Source of the DNA: Sulfurimonas sp.
GTDB taxonomy: Bacteria; Campylobacterota; Campylobacteria; Campylobacterales; Sulfurimonadaceae
NCBI GenBank assembly: GCA_021648465.1
Contig: JAKISR010000064.1
Coordinates: 1 to 9,477, forward strand
Direction: 5' to 3'
Length of the DNA: 9,477 nucleotides
Shown: positions 6,774 to 9,477 of the stretch, piece after piece
Layout: each line of letters begins with the position of its first letter
How positions within the stretch are numbered: position 1 is the stretch's first letter
The notes under the pieces: model-generated
What the model was told of the DNA's origin: nothing
Seen by the model: only the letters and a program-made list of their open reading frames with translations
Databases searched by the model: none
Translations under genes and position numbers: made by a program

Positions 6774-7440
6774 AAATCAGAAGTGTTTTATCTTCAGTAT
6801 CATAAAGTGAAAATACTTGTTTATCAATTAACTTTAATCCTGTTAAATTTTGAAAAACTTTTATTTTATGAAAATATTGAACTATAGTATCTTGATTTTT
6901 TATATATTTTGCACTGTTTTTTTCAAATAAAGTAAATTTAGTGTGAAGTTCATTATTTTTAAACTCTGCATCTACCACTAAAAATTCATCATCTGTTTCA
7001 TTACTCATAGTTCCTTCAGCAACATTACTAAAACCATAAAGAGTATTTATATCAGCTATAAAAACTCCATTATTATTTAATTTATTAGAAATTAAATCTA
7101 AAAATTTCAGAAGAGAGGTCTTGTCTAAAAAATTAAGTACATCAAATATTGCTACAATAGCATCATAACTACCATCAACATCAGCTATATCAATACACTG
7201 AGCGTCTAATCCTTGAGAGATACACTCATTAACCATAACAGAGCTTAAATCTATTCCTTTACACTTAACTCCATCACTAATCATACGTTGCATAAAGCCA
7301 CCACGACCGCAACCAACATCTAAGAGTGTTTTTATATTATATTCGTCTAATTCTGAGCGATAAAGATTATAAAGAGCTTCTGTTGCTTCTTCTATCCCTA
7401 AAAGATGCTCGGCTTTTGCGTATAAATCTAAATTTGTCAT
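6760..7440 (-). CDS. Class I SAM-dependent methyltransferase
   Basis: A 226-residue protein with a Rossmann methyltransferase fold: SAM-binding motif I TLLDVGCGRGGFM (38-50), acidic motif II GIDLS (62-66), YDAIVAIFDVLNFL (92-105) as the motif IV region, and a strand GVFIADINT (125-133). The central insert and C-terminal strands (about 150-226) are of the small-molecule methyltransferase type, but the substrate cannot be identified. The gene starts six bases after the hisG stop with no Shine-Dalgarno of its own, so it is probably co-transcribed and translationally coupled with hisG; that proximity does not by itself place it in histidine synthesis. The 3' end overlaps the convergent kinase gene by 14 bases. 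Confidence 0.87.
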   Translation of the reverse strand: MTNLDLYAKAEHLLGIEEATEALYNLYRSELDEYNIKTLLDVGCGRGGFMQRMISDGVKCKGIDLSSVMVNECISQGLDAQCIDIADVDGSYDAIVAIFDVLNFLDKTSLLKFLDLISNKLNNNGVFIADINTLYGFSNVAEGTMSNETDDEFLVVDAEFKNNELHTKFTLFEKNSAKYIKNQDTIVQYFHKIKVFQNLTGLKLIDKQVFSLYDTEDKTLLIFKKR

Positions 7441-7446
7441 AAATAT

Positions 7447-8073
7447 TTAATTTTTTTGTTCCGCTTTAATAACTTCATTAATTTTCTCATAAATATCTAA
7501 AACTTCATCTTTTTTAGCAATATAACTATTTTTATTTGCTATTAAATATGTTGATGATGTCATAATATCTTCAACCACTTCTAAACCATTTTGTTTCATT
7601 GTAGCACCAGTTTCAACTACATCAACTATCATATCAGCAAGTCCAATAATAGGAGCAAGCTCAATTGAACCATAAAGTTTTATAATATCAACAGAAACAG
7701 CTTTTTCTTCAAAATATCGTTTTGTAATATTTACCATTTTAGAAGCTACTTTAATATCTGGCTTATTTAAATCAAGTTTTTCACCTTTTCTCATTCCGAT
7801 AGAAACTTTACAAATACCACGCTTTAAGTCTAATAAACGGATAACATCTAAACCCTGTTCTTCTAGAGTATCAAGTCCAACAACACCGATATCTGCTGCT
7901 TGATGATAAACATATGTTGCTACATCCTGGTTTCTTACTAGTAAAAAACGAAATTTTGGAGTATCAAGTATAAGTTTTCTATCATTAAACTTAAAACTAT
8001 CACCAAAAATAGTTTCAAAAATTTCTAAGGTCTCTTTTGCTATACGACCCTTTGGAAGTGCAACTGTTAGCAT
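7447..8073 (-). CDS. hisG: ATP phosphoribosyltransferase, short form
   Basis: First step of histidine biosynthesis: ATP and PRPP give phosphoribosyl-ATP and pyrophosphate in the cytoplasm. The 208-residue length is the short form (HisGS), which lacks the C-terminal histidine-binding ACT-like domain and normally works as a hetero-octamer with the regulatory subunit HisZ. Family signatures are clear: LTVALPKGRIAKETLEIF (2-19), YHQAADIGVVGLDTLEE (56-72), LKRGICKVSIG (83-93) and the PRPP-binding loop VVETGATMKQNGLEVVEDI (152-170). The AGGGG Shine-Dalgarno before the ATG at 8073 supports the start. No other his gene is in the window, and hisZ must lie elsewhere. The gene is followed after six bases by a methyltransferase on the same strand. 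Confidence 0.97.
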   Translation of the reverse strand: MLTVALPKGRIAKETLEIFETIFGDSFKFNDRKLILDTPKFRFLLVRNQDVATYVYHQAADIGVVGLDTLEEQGLDVIRLLDLKRGICKVSIGMRKGEKLDLNKPDIKVASKMVNITKRYFEEKAVSVDIIKLYGSIELAPIIGLADMIVDVVETGATMKQNGLEVVEDIMTSSTYLIANKNSYIAKKDEVLDIYEKINEVIKAEQKN

Positions 8074-8110
8074 TTATAACGCCCCTATATATATTAATAT
8101 TTTTTTTTGC

Positions 8111-8116
8111 ATTTTA
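8111..8116 (-). promoter_or_regulatory. Candidate -10 box (TAAAAT) for hisG
   Basis: The 105 bases between the ligase fragment and hisG hold no gene. On the minus strand GATAAAAT gives a possible -10 box about 38 bases before the hisG ATG, with an A run downstream and the AGGGG Shine-Dalgarno after it. No -35 box and no attenuator-like histidine leader peptide are evident. If real, it keeps hisG expressed despite the broken upstream gene. Confidence 0.3.
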
Positions 8117-8178
8117 TCTAAATATTACTCAAAGTTTTATGAGTTTAATGAAAATCTAAACAATAAGAAAAGCTACAA

Positions 8179-9279
8179 TTATTTTTTTAAATTCAACATC
8201 TTAGCTATTTGTTCTGCCAAAACTCTTTTTAAAATTTTTCCAGCACTATTTCTTGGTAGTTTATCTACAAAAAAGATTCTTTGTGCTCTACGCCATCTCG
8301 AATGATTATGACACCACTTAAGAAGCTCTTTTTCATTAATTTTTTCACTTACTACAACTACAGCAAAAGATATCCCTGTTTTATTCTTAACTGTTAAAGG
8401 GAAAACGGCTGACTCTACCACTTTAGGATGTGATTCTAAAACAGATTCTAGCTCTCGAGGATAAATATTTACTCCAGAAAATATCATCATATCATCTTTT
8501 CTACCCTCCAAAATTAAATTTCCATCTTCTGTTAATTTTCCTAAATCACCTGAATAATATCCTTCTTTTATAAAAGTTTTTTTTGTTGCTTCTAGGTTGT
8601 TTTTATATCCACTTATCATATTTGGAGATTTTATTAATATATTGCCAACCTCTCCTATTTTACAATCATTATAATTATCATCCACTACTCTTATACTAAC
8701 ATCTTTAAGTACTTTACCAACTGTTCCTGGATAAGTTTTAATATCTTTAGGAGTGGCAACAGTTATTTGACCAAATTCATTTGCACCATAAGCAACATAA
8801 AGATTTTTTGTAATTACACTCATAATCTCTTTTCTTAATGGTTCCAATACCATAGAACTAGAAACTATAAAAGATTTTAATTTTGGTAACAATACTTTAG
8901 ATGTATTTTTAAATATATTTTGTGTTGATAACATTATCATCGCTTGATTTGTTGTTAAAAAGAGATGATCTATATTGTTGTTAATACAAAAAAATATGAT
9001 ATTTTTAGGTTTTTTTCTAGGCAAATATATACTCAATCCATTATATAATGCGGCTATTGTTTTTCTTTTTGTTGTTATATAGTGCAAATCTGTATAAGTA
9101 TAATACTTTTCAGCTTTTTTATAATTAGCAAGTAGGGATTCTATAATAATTTGTTCAGCCAATACAGAACTATTTATAGCAATTATCTTTGGATTTGATG
9201 TAGTACCAGAACCATAAAAAATAAGAGCAGGGATCTCTTTAGAATCAAATTTATGTTTTTTTTGCTTCTCTACTTTAAA
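8179..9279 (-). pseudogene. AMP-dependent synthetase/ligase, 5' end lost at IS3 insertion
   Basis: The frame stays open from the stop at 8179 up to 9279, about 367 codons, and meets a stop (TAA, 9282-9280) at the start of the adjacent IS3 element. No ATG begins it; the TTG at 9162 lies after the ATP-binding loop and cannot be the real start. Upstream of that TTG the frame encodes IPALIFYGSGTTSNPK, the P-loop (motif A3). Remaining motifs are intact, numbered from the TTG: YGANEFG (125-131, A5), YYSGDLGKL (202-210, A7), GRKDDMMIFSGVNIYPRELE (220-239, A8) and PRNSAGK with K309 (303-309, A10). Enzymes of this superfamily activate a carboxylate with ATP to an acyl-AMP and usually transfer it to CoA or a carrier protein. 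The missing N-terminal part is normally about 140-160 residues. The substrate is unknown. The undamaged motifs suggest a recent break. Confidence 0.8.
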
Positions 9280-9317
9280 TTATACTACCCCAAGAAAATC
9301 AAACAACTTTTTGTAAA

Positions 9318-9346
9318 GTTTAATTCTCAAAAGAGTAAAATTAAAC
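9318..9346 (+). other. Hairpin in the IS3 leader, before the orfA Shine-Dalgarno
   Basis: GTTTAATT (9318-9325) and AATTAAAC (9339-9346) are perfect 8-base complements. Inside them CTC-AAAA-GAG (9326-9335) adds three pairs closed by a tetraloop, with a three-base bulge (TAA). It ends 9 bases before the GAGGG Shine-Dalgarno (9356-9360). Several insertion sequences use such leader structures to limit transposase synthesis from read-through transcripts; here that role is inferred. Confidence 0.4.
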
Positions 9347-9367
9347 AATTAAAGTGAGGGTATAAAT

Positions 9368-9477
9368 ATGAGTAGGAAAATGGCTAAATTTTCAACACAG
9401 TTAAAAACAAGATTGGTATTAGAAGTTTTGAGAGAAGAGAGAACTCTAAACGAGATTGCAAGTGCAAATAATATAAA
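9368..9477 (+). CDS. IS3-family transposase OrfA (partial, N-terminal)
   Basis: Thirty-six codons are visible before the window ends. They read MSRKMAKFSTQLKTRLVLEVL, then REERTLNEIASANNI. This is the N-terminus of an IS3-type OrfA: a basic start, then the first helices of a helix-turn-helix (K-x-R-L-V-L-E-V-L...T-L-N-E-I-A-S) that binds the element's ends. In intact elements, OrfB with the DDE core is joined to OrfA by a -1 frameshift downstream. GTGAGGG ends 7 bases before the ATG and supports the start. A second ATG at codon 5 is a less likely start. Confidence 0.85.
   Translation, partial: MSRKMAKFSTQLKTRLVLEVLREERTLNEIASANNI

Larger units (their letters stand above)
9281..9477 (+). mobile_element. 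IS3-family insertion sequence, left end (partial)
   Basis: The ligase frame stops at about 9280, and a sequence starting TATACTACCCCAAGAAAATC follows. An 'ACTxCCCC' core near the tip is typical of IS3-family terminal repeats. An orfA-type gene begins 88 bases in, the usual layout of these elements. The other end, orfB and the target duplication lie outside the window, so the boundary is accurate to only a few bases. Confidence 0.65.

Noticed and set aside
8081..8110. AT repeats and the ATATTAATAT palindrome before hisG as an operator
   Set aside because: Low-complexity AT sequence; such palindromes are expected by chance here.
8179..9162. The ligase as a complete 327-residue protein starting at TTG 9162
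   Set aside because: The same frame continues upstream through the conserved P-loop, so this TTG is an internal leucine codon.
1..9477. The region as a composite transposon between two insertion sequences
   Set aside because: The two elements belong to different families, and the region contains the core gene hisG with no cargo-like content.
1..9477. CRISPR arrays, tRNA or rRNA genes, and a multi-gene defence island
   Set aside because: No regularly spaced repeats, no tRNA-like or rRNA-like conserved stretches, and no nuclease or helicase defence genes are seen. The HicA-like gene stands alone.

Overview
The window is strongly AT-rich bacterial DNA with short intergenic gaps. Its gene content points to Campylobacterota (an Arcobacter- or Sulfurimonas-like organism): a short-form HisG, a histidine kinase with the 'THQWKQPL' H-box common in that phylum, a kinase whose periplasmic sensor is an NMT1/THI5-like domain, and a YceI-like secreted protein. 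The assignment is inferred from protein style, not from a search.

Layout from left to right. Bases 1-67 are the last codons of a transposase, probably IS30 family, followed by a sequence resembling an IS30 right end. Next come two minus-strand genes: a small secreted YceI-like protein (218-664) and a zinc-ribbon SAM methyltransferase (724 to about 1368). The methyltransferase is divergent from a membrane-anchored calcineurin-like metallophosphoesterase (1412-2521); the short gap between them looks like an overlapping bidirectional promoter with little or no leader on either side. A HicA-like small protein without a HicB partner (2523-2783, minus) lies tail to tail with the phosphoesterase. 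Divergent from it is a two-gene signalling operon. The first gene (2881-5646) encodes a sensor kinase with two tandem periplasmic binding domains. The second (5646-6773) encodes a receiver domain fused to another histidine kinase. No DNA-binding output regulator is present.

The right part is on the minus strand: an AMP-dependent ligase fragment (8179-9279), then hisG (7447-8073), then a SAM methyltransferase (6760-7440) six bases after hisG. The ligase has lost its N-terminal part exactly where an IS3-family element begins (about 9281 onward, orfA from 9368). Its reading frame is open through the ATP-binding P-loop up to the junction, so this looks like a gene broken by insertion.

The genes do not form one pathway. 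The strongest functional unit is the two-gene kinase pair, which suggests a phosphorelay feeding a regulator encoded elsewhere. I see no CRISPR array, RNA gene, phage module or clear multi-gene defence system. The points most worth checking are the IS3-truncated ligase, the solitary HicA-like protein with a dyad over its promoter, the kinase that keeps a hybrid-kinase tail but lacks a receiver domain, and the compact divergent promoter.
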